In this document: one piece after another, positions 51,638-59,732 of the stretch
Layout: every line of letters starts with the position of its first letter
How positions within the stretch are numbered: position 1 is the first letter of the stretch
From: Oscillospiraceae bacterium
GTDB taxonomy: Bacteria > Bacillota > Clostridia > Oscillospirales > Ruminococcaceae
NCBI GenBank assembly: GCA_900768125.1
Contig: CAAGBS010000025.1
Location: 1 to 60,721, forward strand
Reading direction: 5' to 3'
DNA length: 60,721 nt
Translations under genes and position numbers: made by a program
The notes under the pieces: generated by a model
What the model was told of the DNA's origin: nothing
Seen by the model: the letters and a program-made list of their open reading frames with translations, nothing else
The model's database searches: none

Positions 51638-53743
51638 TCAGCGCCCGGAAGCAGTCAGTTCCACCGTTCCGCAGCAGGCTATCGCATGGGGCGGTATCGT
51701 TATGCCGGCTGACGTTGAGATGCAGTCCGGGCGGTCAGCGTTCATTCGTAGATACCTGACTGCAAGCACGCCATCGGTGTCATACAGCGCTGTCATCACC
51801 GTGGATTCGAGCACCGGCTCACCGAATCTGCTTCTGCCGTCCCCGCCGTAAACGCTGAGCATTCGGCGGAGTGTTTTCTGCGCGTTTTCAATCACTCTGT
51901 CGGTCTCGCGGGTGCCGCAGACAAGTTCTGCTCTTATGTTCACGCGGACGTACAGCGGAGCGGTTATCTTTAATTCCGCGGTCAGCAGGCGGCAGCGCTC
52001 CATATGGCGCTTCACGGCTGAGAGGAATCTTTCGTCCGGCATGGGGTATTCGCTGCGGCTGTAGGGCAAAACCGCCAGCGTGACGATGTTGCGCAGCTTC
52101 TCGGGCGGGGCGAACATGTCCTCCGGGTCGAAGGACGGTATCGCACGCACGTCCGCTATCCTCAGCCCCGGGGTACGCAACGCCAGACGGCGGTGGTCCT
52201 CGGCTGAGACTGCCCTCTCGCCGTCCGCAAGCTGCTTCCTGAACCGATGAAGTGCGGAAGCAAGGCTCTCGCGGTCGCTTCCTCCGGCGCAGCTTTCGGG
52301 CTGTATCGCGGGATAAACTCCGTCCGTTCCGGTTATCTCGTTCAGGTTCCCTGCGGAAATATTACCGACTGCACCGCGGGTCAGCGCGCAGGATATCACA
52401 AGGATATTATCCAGTCCCACGGGCGGCGCTTCGCCGTTTTCGTTGTCGCCGAAGACTATACACCTGCGCTTTTCATCGTATGTGAACGCCCGGTCGTACT
52501 CCGCGGCGAGCGCAAGGTCTTCAATATATGAATATTCCTGCCATCGTGGGAACTCGCTGTCGCTCCTGTCCCGCACCATTATGCGGAACTCATCGGTAAG
52601 CAGTATGCCGTCCGGGTCGAACGGAAATTCCTGACCCGGAAGCCCGTTGGAGGAAAAACTCATTTTTCCCGCGAAGCTTTCTTTATAGCTTATAATTCTG
52701 ACATTCTCCGCTCCGTCGGATACAGTCTGATACTGCGAAAGCGAGAACCTCGCCCGGCTTCCGCTGACTGTATATTCCGGCTCCGGAATGTCATACCAGC
52801 CGTGCTCATCGCGCAGCATAACGACATGCTTTCCCCTTGCGCAGAGCAGGTCGTCGAGTTCCGCGGTGCCGTCCGCTGAAAACAGATCGCTGCAGGAGCA
52901 TTCACGCTGCTTCTGGGTAAAAGTCAGCATGTCGGTGAATATCCCGGACAGCAGCGGCATATCCTCGCAGCCGGGGTAGTCCACCCTCGCGCGGAGCCAG
53001 AATCCGCTCTCCGGCGCATTCCGGGAGCCCTCTGCGAAATCAGCGCCGCAGGAGAGAGTGAGCCTGCCGGAGAACGACAAGGCGTGCGTTTCATCGGATA
53101 CAGTCCCACACGGAGAAAAGCCGTCTGTGGTGGAATACTCCCAGACTATATCCCGTGGCGCTCCGGTACAGTCCGAAAACGGATTCCTCGCGACCGCGCA
53201 CCTGTCGGAGCAAAGGAAATCCAGCGAAATCCGGTCGGCGCTGTCAGTCATGCGAATGTACAGGCTTTTCCCGGCGCAGTCTAGGTCCGCGCCGAAAGGA
53301 TAGAACACCGTCCCGCGCTCGCTGTTTATCCCGGTGACATCTACAAACCCTCCGGGGCCGCTCATGAATATTCCGGAGATACGGCTGCGCCGGCTGTGGA
53401 AAGCCTCGGTCAGCGTGAACATGGTGCCGTCCGGGGACTTCATCGTGCTGCCGACCGGGAGGTATTCGGGGCCGTTTTCCGGAATGATTTTCGCAACGGC
53501 GGGAGCCGCCCTGCGAAGCTCCGTGCCTGCAAGGAGCAGCATTGCTGCGCGGCTGCGGTCGGGAATGCGGTCCAGCGTGTACTGCTGCATTTCTTTCAGC
53601 CAGGCGAACAGCTCTATCAGCGTTATCCCCGGGTCGTGCTCGTTGAAGTCGGTCCACTCCGGGAATATGACCGGAATGCGCCGCTTCGCAGCCTCGACTA
53701 TTTCAGCGTATTTCTGGTCGTCAAGCTTAGGCAGGCTTATCAT
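51638..53743 (-). CDS. Baseplate J-like protein, smaller copy
   Basis: This 701-residue protein is a baseplate wedge component (J/Afp11-12 family). The N-terminus LPKLDDQKYAEIVEAAKRRIPVIFPEWTDFNEHDPGITLIELFAWL is characteristic of the putative baseplate assembly family in tail-like systems; of note are the stretch DPGITLIELF and a later AVSAEDHRRLALRTPGL (about 520-540). ATG follows AAGGAG. Together with the next gene upstream it forms the wedge ring around the hub. The protein is mostly beta-rich between these ends. Confidence 0.92.
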   Translation of the reverse strand: MISLPKLDDQKYAEIVEAAKRRIPVIFPEWTDFNEHDPGITLIELFAWLKEMQQYTLDRIPDRSRAAMLLLAGTELRRAAPAVAKIIPENGPEYLPVGSTMKSPDGTMFTLTEAFHSRRSRISGIFMSGPGGFVDVTGINSERGTVFYPFGADLDCAGKSLYIRMTDSADRISLDFLCSDRCAVARNPFSDCTGAPRDIVWEYSTTDGFSPCGTVSDETHALSFSGRLTLSCGADFAEGSRNAPESGFWLRARVDYPGCEDMPLLSGIFTDMLTFTQKQRECSCSDLFSADGTAELDDLLCARGKHVVMLRDEHGWYDIPEPEYTVSGSRARFSLSQYQTVSDGAENVRIISYKESFAGKMSFSSNGLPGQEFPFDPDGILLTDEFRIMVRDRSDSEFPRWQEYSYIEDLALAAEYDRAFTYDEKRRCIVFGDNENGEAPPVGLDNILVISCALTRGAVGNISAGNLNEITGTDGVYPAIQPESCAGGSDRESLASALHRFRKQLADGERAVSAEDHRRLALRTPGLRIADVRAIPSFDPEDMFAPPEKLRNIVTLAVLPYSRSEYPMPDERFLSAVKRHMERCRLLTAELKITAPLYVRVNIRAELVCGTRETDRVIENAQKTLRRMLSVYGGDGRSRFGEPVLESTVMTALYDTDGVLAVRYLRMNADRPDCISTSAGITIPPHAIACCGTVELTASGR

Positions 53744-53775
53744 CTCGGACTGCTCCTTTCATCTTTTCTTGCGGG

Positions 53776-56763
53776 TCAAAGCCCCGCCGCTCCGTCTATC
53801 CGGACGGTATGCTTCCCGGTCGCAGGGAGAAAATATCTGTATTCCGGGGCGCGGTCGAGCGGTATCGTGCAGGCTTTTCCCTCGTCGGCGTATTCACCGG
53901 TGACAAGCGCGCGGGTGACATAGGCGATGTTTTTCACCGACCTCAGCGCCGCGTATATGTCCGCTTCGCACGGGATTTCGCCTATCTTCGCGGACTTCTG
54001 GTCTGTCAGCGCAGTCACAGCCGCGGCTATATCCCGCTCCGTCTGCGCTGCGGCGGAGATATCCTTTATCACAACGGATATCTCGGTGCTTATAGTGAGC
54101 ACTCTCGCCGGAATAACCGCCAGTCTGCCGCCGGAGATCGGTTCACAGCAGCCACGCTCCGTCAGGAATGCTTTTATTCTCCGGCAGAGGTCATTGGCGT
54201 AAGCGGCAGTCCCCATATCGGACGGCTTAACTACTACGGTCACGCAGCCGCTCTCCTGCATACCTGCGGAATTTCTCCCGGGGAAGCATCGGACTTCTCC
54301 TGCTTCGGCGAACTCCTCGGTGATAAGGCTCTCGTGGTCGCGCGCCGTGACTGCCCGCCCGCCGTGGCGTATCCGCTGCGCACCGGCTTTTCGGATAACC
54401 TCAAGGCTCTGGGAGTCGCTTCCGCCGCAGGTGGGCAGGATATTCGTCATGCTTTCAACGAACGGAATACCGGTGATGAGTCCGTCCAGCGCGCCTGCGG
54501 GCAGGTCGCCCCGGGAACCACCGCCCCAGGAGTAATCCACGCTGACGTCAGCATCGTTGGAATACGCGGGTATCATTCCGTTGACCCCATCGCCGAACGT
54601 CAGCGTTCCGGCTGCGCTGTCGAGTTCGTAGCAGCGGCTGTCCGCGCCGCAGCCGGAAAGGTCGTCCGTTATGCTCCACTTCACCCACCACTCAGCGGGA
54701 AGCCCGTCCCCGCCGTTTACTACCCTTACGTCTTCGGGGGAGGTTCGGAGAAGCTCCTGCAGTTCGGTCAGCGGAGTTTCGCCAAGTTCGTTCACCCACA
54801 CGGCGCAGTCGATGACAGGGGTATTCGACAGCGTAAGCCGCTGACCCTTGCACCCTGCGGAAGCCGTTCTGCGCTCGCCGGATACGCTGACTTTCTGGAC
54901 TATCCCGACTGCATTCATGGCGGCGGTATCAAGGTGCGGAACTGGTCTTCCAGGGTCTGCGCCGAATGGCTCCTCAACGCGCAGCCAGAAGCCAGGAACG
55001 CCGAAAAGCTCGGTCTCGGCGAGGTCGTCCGGGGAATACAGCGAAATTATGCCGCTGACGTTGAATCCGCGCGTTCCGTCAGTCACGCGAAGTTCACGCC
55101 AGCCGCCGTTCTGACTTCCGGCGAAGCAGGAAAATTTCAGGGAAAGCTCGCGGTCAGTCCCTCCGTCAAAGCCCAAATATATGTTCACCGGAAGTCCGGC
55201 AGGCGGCTTGTCGAACCGCATGTATACTGTATTCCGGCGATCGGGCATTGCTGAGAACAGTTCCATTCGCGTACGGGTGCCGTTCATCTCATACGATGAC
55301 TCACGGCAGGAATTAAGCGTAGTCACCACCTCAGCCGGAACGTAGTCCGCGCCGTAGTCGAAGCGCAGTTCGACTGCCTTCACCAGCGGAAGCAGCCAGC
55401 GCGCGTTCATGCTGAATCGGTTGTGCACCTCGCGTATGCGGGCGCGTATCCACAGCCCGCTGCAGGCATTCTGCACTGACGGCTCAATATCCGCCGGGCA
55501 CCTGAAAGTCATGCGCTTCTTTCCGTCAGCACCCGAGCAGGAGAACGCATTGATATCCCCGGAGACCTCCAGCCTCGCCCAGCCCATACCGTTCCAGTAT
55601 TCCCATATCAAGTCGGAGATGTAGACATCGTCCAGGGTGTTTACGCGCAGATCGCCCTTGTCTACCACCAGCTTCTGGTCGAACTGCGGCTCTGACTGTA
55701 TATCGCCGTTCTGCACCACTACAGTCCCGACTGCAATGTCGAGAGTTACCAGCGCGCCAGCCTTGCTGAAAACCTCGTCGCTGGCTATGTAGAGCGAATC
55801 GTAGGAGTTCGGTTCCCTGCCGAAAACGTAGCCGCACTCGCTGCGCGGAAGTTCGGTGTCGTTCGAGAATACCCGGTCGGGAACTCTGCCCCGCAGGGTC
55901 TCAGGCTCGTCAAGGCTGCGGCAGCTGAGCATTACTATATCAGCGGCGAGCGGCTCGGTCTTCTCGCTGCGGCGTATCTCGCAGGTCACGCGGTAAGTCC
56001 CGGACTCCACGTCAGGCGTGCCGGAATCGCTTACCCGCGCGGTCTTGCCCTCTGGCTTGGTGAGTATCACGCAGTCCCCGCCGCTGGCGGCTTCAAGCGG
56101 AATGCTCCCGTTTTCGCCGGAAATGCTCCAGGCTGCGTTCGGTCCGCTGAGCATATCCGGGTAGGACACGTCCCGCAGCCCGGAAACTCCGCCGAGCCTT
56201 ACGGAGATTTCAGCGCGTCCGTCCAGGCAGAGCACGGAATCATTCGAAATCGTGAATCTGTGACATTCGATATTGTCCGCCGAGTCAGGTCTGAAAAGCT
56301 TCGCAGGAAGCTCCTCCGGTATTCTCACCCGGGAGATGACGTCCTCGGACGGGTCGGTCATGAAGATATCGGTAAGCTGCGCCGGGACTGCAAAGAATCC
56401 CTCGCTGGTCTCAAAAATGATACGCTCCTCGCCCTGGTCGGTGAAAAGCTGAGTGCCTTTCTTTATGTAGACTCTCTGGTCGGCACCCTCGGCAAGTTTC
56501 GCCGCCGCAACTCCCACCGCCGGGGAGACCGGCTTCGCGTTCACGCCGAGGAGATTCAGAAATTCAAGGCTGCATTTATCCGGGAATCTATCCAGACGGT
56601 CTATCGTTCCGCAGAACATTTCCGAAAACAGCATTGCAAGCGCAGCGCCGCCGTCCGGACGCTCCGGGTCGAAATTCCACTCCGGCGTGTACGAGCCGCT
56701 CTTCCTGCCGATGAGGGCTAGTATATCGGAAGTTGTTCTGCCGTCCAGCTTTGGTAAATTCAT
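53776..56763 (-). CDS. Baseplate J-like protein, large copy
   Basis: This 995-residue protein is the larger wedge subunit (Afp11-type). It starts with NLPKLDGRTTSDILALIGRKSGSYTPEWNFDPERPDGGAALAMLF, of the same type as the smaller copy, with a beta-rich centre of about 600 residues and a J-like C-terminal part (GGRAVTARDHESLITEEFAEAGEV, about 830-860). The paired long and short J proteins are typical of eCIS. Its ATG overlaps the gp25 stop by four bases after GGAGGG, so translation is coupled. Confidence 0.92.
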   Translation of the reverse strand: MNLPKLDGRTTSDILALIGRKSGSYTPEWNFDPERPDGGAALAMLFSEMFCGTIDRLDRFPDKCSLEFLNLLGVNAKPVSPAVGVAAAKLAEGADQRVYIKKGTQLFTDQGEERIIFETSEGFFAVPAQLTDIFMTDPSEDVISRVRIPEELPAKLFRPDSADNIECHRFTISNDSVLCLDGRAEISVRLGGVSGLRDVSYPDMLSGPNAAWSISGENGSIPLEAASGGDCVILTKPEGKTARVSDSGTPDVESGTYRVTCEIRRSEKTEPLAADIVMLSCRSLDEPETLRGRVPDRVFSNDTELPRSECGYVFGREPNSYDSLYIASDEVFSKAGALVTLDIAVGTVVVQNGDIQSEPQFDQKLVVDKGDLRVNTLDDVYISDLIWEYWNGMGWARLEVSGDINAFSCSGADGKKRMTFRCPADIEPSVQNACSGLWIRARIREVHNRFSMNARWLLPLVKAVELRFDYGADYVPAEVVTTLNSCRESSYEMNGTRTRMELFSAMPDRRNTVYMRFDKPPAGLPVNIYLGFDGGTDRELSLKFSCFAGSQNGGWRELRVTDGTRGFNVSGIISLYSPDDLAETELFGVPGFWLRVEEPFGADPGRPVPHLDTAAMNAVGIVQKVSVSGERRTASAGCKGQRLTLSNTPVIDCAVWVNELGETPLTELQELLRTSPEDVRVVNGGDGLPAEWWVKWSITDDLSGCGADSRCYELDSAAGTLTFGDGVNGMIPAYSNDADVSVDYSWGGGSRGDLPAGALDGLITGIPFVESMTNILPTCGGSDSQSLEVIRKAGAQRIRHGGRAVTARDHESLITEEFAEAGEVRCFPGRNSAGMQESGCVTVVVKPSDMGTAAYANDLCRRIKAFLTERGCCEPISGGRLAVIPARVLTISTEISVVIKDISAAAQTERDIAAAVTALTDQKSAKIGEIPCEADIYAALRSVKNIAYVTRALVTGEYADEGKACTIPLDRAPEYRYFLPATGKHTVRIDGAAGL

Positions 56764-57170
56764 CTGCCCTCACCCTCCATCATATAGAATGGGTAAACCA
56801 TGTTGAACTGATTGTTGGTAACGCGCAGCGTGTAGCTGATGTTTATTTCAAGCACGCCGCTGCTGCCGCCCTCCCGGGAAGCGGACACATCTACGTCCAT
56901 TATGCGCGGCTCCCACTGCTCCAGCGCTTCGCGGACGCTTTCCTCAAGCGCTGCGATACGCTCCGCGCGGCTGTCCGAGAACAGAAATTCCCCCGCGGCA
57001 GTGCCAAACTCCGGAAGCATTACACGCTCGCCGAGATTCGTGCGCAGGATAAGCCGGATAGCTTCCTCCACGTCCTGCTCGGCGCTGCTCATGGCTATGC
57101 GGTTCGTGGACGGATCCACACGGAAAGGGAAGCTGAATCCCCTGCCCATAAACGCCTTGTTGTCTGCCAT
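56760..57170 (-). CDS. gp25-like baseplate wedge protein
   Basis: This 136-residue protein matches the gpW/gp25 family, the conserved wedge core that links sheath and baseplate. Family stretches are GRGFSFPFRVD, SAEQDVEEAIRLILRTNLGERVMLPEFG (about 26-53) and AALEESVREALEQWEPRI. ATG at 57170 follows GGAGGG. It sits between spike and wedge genes, as in other contractile systems. Confidence 0.94.
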   Translation of the reverse strand: MADNKAFMGRGFSFPFRVDPSTNRIAMSSAEQDVEEAIRLILRTNLGERVMLPEFGTAAGEFLFSDSRAERIAALEESVREALEQWEPRIMDVDVSASREGGSSGVLEINISYTLRVTNNQFNMVYPFYMMEGEGR

Positions 57171-57186
57171 GATAATTTCCCTCCCG

Positions 57187-57933
57187 TCAGTTTATTTTCG
57201 TCATGGAACCCTTTATAGTCGCCATTCCGCTGCTTTTCACCGCCACCGAGCCGCTGCCCTCCAGGCTTGCGTCGCCGCTCGCCTTTACGCCTATCTTCGC
57301 GGATTTTAGTTCTATCTTCGAATTTGTCTTTATCTCCACCGCCCCGGAATTTCCGTCGCAGGTTATCGTCACACCGCTGCCGACTTTGATAGTCAGCTTC
57401 TTTTCGCAGATGATCTCCACAGCGCCGCTCTTTCCGCTTATTTCCAGCTTGTTTTTGCCATCGGTCACGGAGATCACGTCCTTTTCATCGTCAAGTTCCA
57501 GCTTGTGCCCCTTGGGAGTGGACACCGTGACGCGCTCCTTTTTCTGGACATCGCTGAACTCCACGAAGCTCTTGTTTGGAGTTATCAGCTTGAACGTTTC
57601 GTTTTTGCCATTGCTTATTGACACGGGAGCGGTGTTTTTCTTCGCCCACAGGCTGCCTATCACAAACGGGCGGTGTACGTCGCCGTCTTCGTAGGCAAGC
57701 GCGACTATATCCCCTATCCCGGGGTGCATGAAGCAGCCGTAGTTCTTGCCGCCGAACGCTGTCAGGCAGAATATCCAGCCGGTCTCGCCAAGGTCCTTGT
57801 CGGCGGTGAGATACTTGCACTTCACTCTGCCCAGATTCTTCGGGTCCTTTATTGCGGTGACTTCGGCGAGGGCTATCCCGGTGCATTTCTGCTGATTATC
57901 CTTTCCCGATATAATATCGGCTATGTTTTCCAT
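57187..57933 (-). CDS. Spike protein, gpV/VgrG C-terminal-like
   Basis: This 248-residue protein forms the spike needle below the hub. Residues about 20-105 are the gp5 OB-fold (KDPKNLGRVKCKY, GCFMHPGIGDIVALAYEDGDVHRPFVIGSLW). The rest is a repetitive beta-helix rich in short KxTVKxGxG-like strands, ending in SGMATIKGSMTKIN. In many eCIS the hub (gpD) and spike are fused in one Afp8/VgrG-type protein; here they are separate genes 13 bases apart. ATG follows GGAGGT. Confidence 0.92.
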   Translation of the reverse strand: MENIADIISGKDNQQKCTGIALAEVTAIKDPKNLGRVKCKYLTADKDLGETGWIFCLTAFGGKNYGCFMHPGIGDIVALAYEDGDVHRPFVIGSLWAKKNTAPVSISNGKNETFKLITPNKSFVEFSDVQKKERVTVSTPKGHKLELDDEKDVISVTDGKNKLEISGKSGAVEIICEKKLTIKVGSGVTITCDGNSGAVEIKTNSKIELKSAKIGVKASGDASLEGSGSVAVKSSGMATIKGSMTKIN

Positions 57934-57946
57934 GCGTTCACCTCCG

Positions 57947-58987
57947 TCAGCCTGTCGGGGAGCAGAAATCTATCTTCGTCAGAAATCCGCCCTGGTCGAA
58001 TGAATGCGTTATCGCCGTGATGTAATAATTGCCGTTTATCTTAGGGTCAAGCCCGTCAAATTTCACCTTGGTGCCGGGGCAAAGCGACTCGTTCCCCGGG
58101 ACTGTCGCGCTTCCGGAGCAGAGTTTAAGGCACGCCGACCTCATGAGCGACTGGGCGTATGTCCGCGCTTCGCTCTGGTTTTTCACCGTCTTGCTGACTA
58201 CCTCCCGCACCTTTGAGCGTATCGGCGGGCACATGGCGGCGCCGCTTTTTCCCGTGCCGCTCAGCGGGGACGCGTCCGCGTAGAAATCCTCCAGCGTGTC
58301 CGGCGAGGTGCCTATCACTCGTATCTTCCCGAGCTGTCCGGAAAGCACTACGTTACGGGTGAAGCTGATGATGTTTTTGCCCCAGGTGTAACGCTCCTTA
58401 ACGGCGGCAGAGGAATAGATGTCCCTGACGAATTTCAGTTCCGTGCCGGTCATGTAGAACGAACACCCGGTCATGCTGGCGAGCATGCAGATGAATCTGT
58501 AGTCGTCCATGTCGTGCATGGCTATGGGATACTCCTTATCCGCCGCGCCGGGTACTGATACAGTCACGCCGCCGGCGTAGCTTCTGACAGGCTCCAGCAG
58601 TTCCTTGACTATCTGGCTCACGCTCTTGTTTTCGAAGCTTTCGCGGGAGATATTGCCCATCAGTAATCCTCGGGCGTCCAGGCAGGACAGCGACAGCGTT
58701 ACTCCGTCCCCGGAAAAACTTATGCCCGCCGAATCAACGTACCCCATGAATACTGTTTTTGGGATACTGTAGCCCATCTCCACCCTGATTTTTTTTCCGG
58801 CGGAGGCTCTTGAAATTATGCTTCCTACAGTGCTTTTCCCGTTGTCGTGGTCGCAGAATATGACTACCTCGCAGGTGTTGGAAGCCTGTGAAGCCGAAAG
58901 CTGCACCGTCACTGATTCTATCATCTCTGCGGAAGGCTTTATCTGCATTCCGTCTATGTAAACGCGGCACTGCGGTACCATATCCAT
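57947..58987 (-). CDS. Hub protein, phage late control gpD-like
   Basis: This 346-residue protein forms the trimeric hub between tube and spike. Typical stretches are PQCRVYIDGMQIKPSAEMIESVTV, GYVDSAGISFSGDGVTLSLSCLDARGLLMGN and YRFICMLASMTGCSFYMTG. The late control/gp27-like fold covers most of the length. ATG at 58987 follows AAAGGAGG. It follows the LysM tube gene and precedes the separate spike gene. Confidence 0.92.
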   Translation of the reverse strand: MDMVPQCRVYIDGMQIKPSAEMIESVTVQLSASQASNTCEVVIFCDHDNGKSTVGSIISRASAGKKIRVEMGYSIPKTVFMGYVDSAGISFSGDGVTLSLSCLDARGLLMGNISRESFENKSVSQIVKELLEPVRSYAGGVTVSVPGAADKEYPIAMHDMDDYRFICMLASMTGCSFYMTGTELKFVRDIYSSAAVKERYTWGKNIISFTRNVVLSGQLGKIRVIGTSPDTLEDFYADASPLSGTGKSGAAMCPPIRSKVREVVSKTVKNQSEARTYAQSLMRSACLKLCSGSATVPGNESLCPGTKVKFDGLDPKINGNYYITAITHSFDQGGFLTKIDFCSPTG

Positions 58988-59014
58988 AATGCAGCCTCCT
59001 TTCGCATGTCATTT

Positions 59015-59716
59015 TCAGAGTATCGGCGGTATGACTATATCCGTTCCTGATTCCAGGCGGCGCGGGTCGTCTATATCGTTGGCTTCGGCTATCCTGCGCC
59101 ATTCGCCGCAGTCGCCGTATTCCGCGTAGGCAAAGGCGTAAAGGCGGTCGCCGTCCGATATGGTGCGCGCCTTTGTCCTGTCGGGGGAGTTGCGGACGTT
59201 GTTGTCTTTCTTATCGGAAATAAGCTGGATATCGACTACTGCGCGCACTGGTTTTCCATCAAAGGCGAACATAGTGAAGCGCTGTGATATCGACATCACA
59301 TACCCCTTGAAGCTTATCGACCCCCACACAAATTCCACAAGGCTGGGCGCGTGCGTATCGGAATTGACCGTAGTAAGCTTCATCAGCGGTGCTGTGTAGG
59401 TCCTGACGTCCTGTTTCAGCAGGTCGGGGGCGGCGGCTGAAAGCGCAGTCAGCGGCTGGTTTGAAGCTTCCCCCGCGCTGTAGGTGTCAAACAGCAGGCT
59501 GAAGCTCATCGTCTCGGCTTCTCCGCTGATGAACTGTAATACAGGTCTGTCCCTGCCGGGTATCTTATGCTGGGCGTAGTTAACGCTGCGCTGAATCGTG
59601 AAATCAGTGGGATTGAAAATGCATGGGATACCCGCCCCGCCGACAATCGCGCTGACATTAAGCAGCTTGTTGGCACCGTCCAGCACCTTGAATTTAGCCT
59701 TGACCGGTCCTACCAT
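59015..59716 (-). CDS. LysM-domain tube/baseplate adaptor
   Basis: This 233-residue protein has a beta-rich part related to tube-adaptor proteins (about 1-165, with IPCIFNPTDFTIQRSVNY and KGYVMSISQRFTMFAFDGKPVRA) and a C-terminal LysM motif (about 180-230, GDRLYAFAYAEYGDCGEWRRIAEANDIDDPRRLESGTDIVIP). It matches the Afp7/Pvc7-type position. LysM may bind peptidoglycan or another protein inside the baseplate. ATG follows GAGGAGGG. Confidence 0.9.
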   Translation of the reverse strand: MVGPVKAKFKVLDGANKLLNVSAIVGGAGIPCIFNPTDFTIQRSVNYAQHKIPGRDRPVLQFISGEAETMSFSLLFDTYSAGEASNQPLTALSAAAPDLLKQDVRTYTAPLMKLTTVNSDTHAPSLVEFVWGSISFKGYVMSISQRFTMFAFDGKPVRAVVDIQLISDKKDNNVRNSPDRTKARTISDGDRLYAFAYAEYGDCGEWRRIAEANDIDDPRRLESGTDIVIPPIL

Positions 59717-59732
59717 TTCGTTCCCTCCTCAG

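Noticed and set aside
53809..55254. A 481-codon plus-strand frame opposite the large baseplate J gene
   Set aside because: Same reason: the minus-strand frame shows clear family motifs and coupled starts, the plus-strand one shows none.
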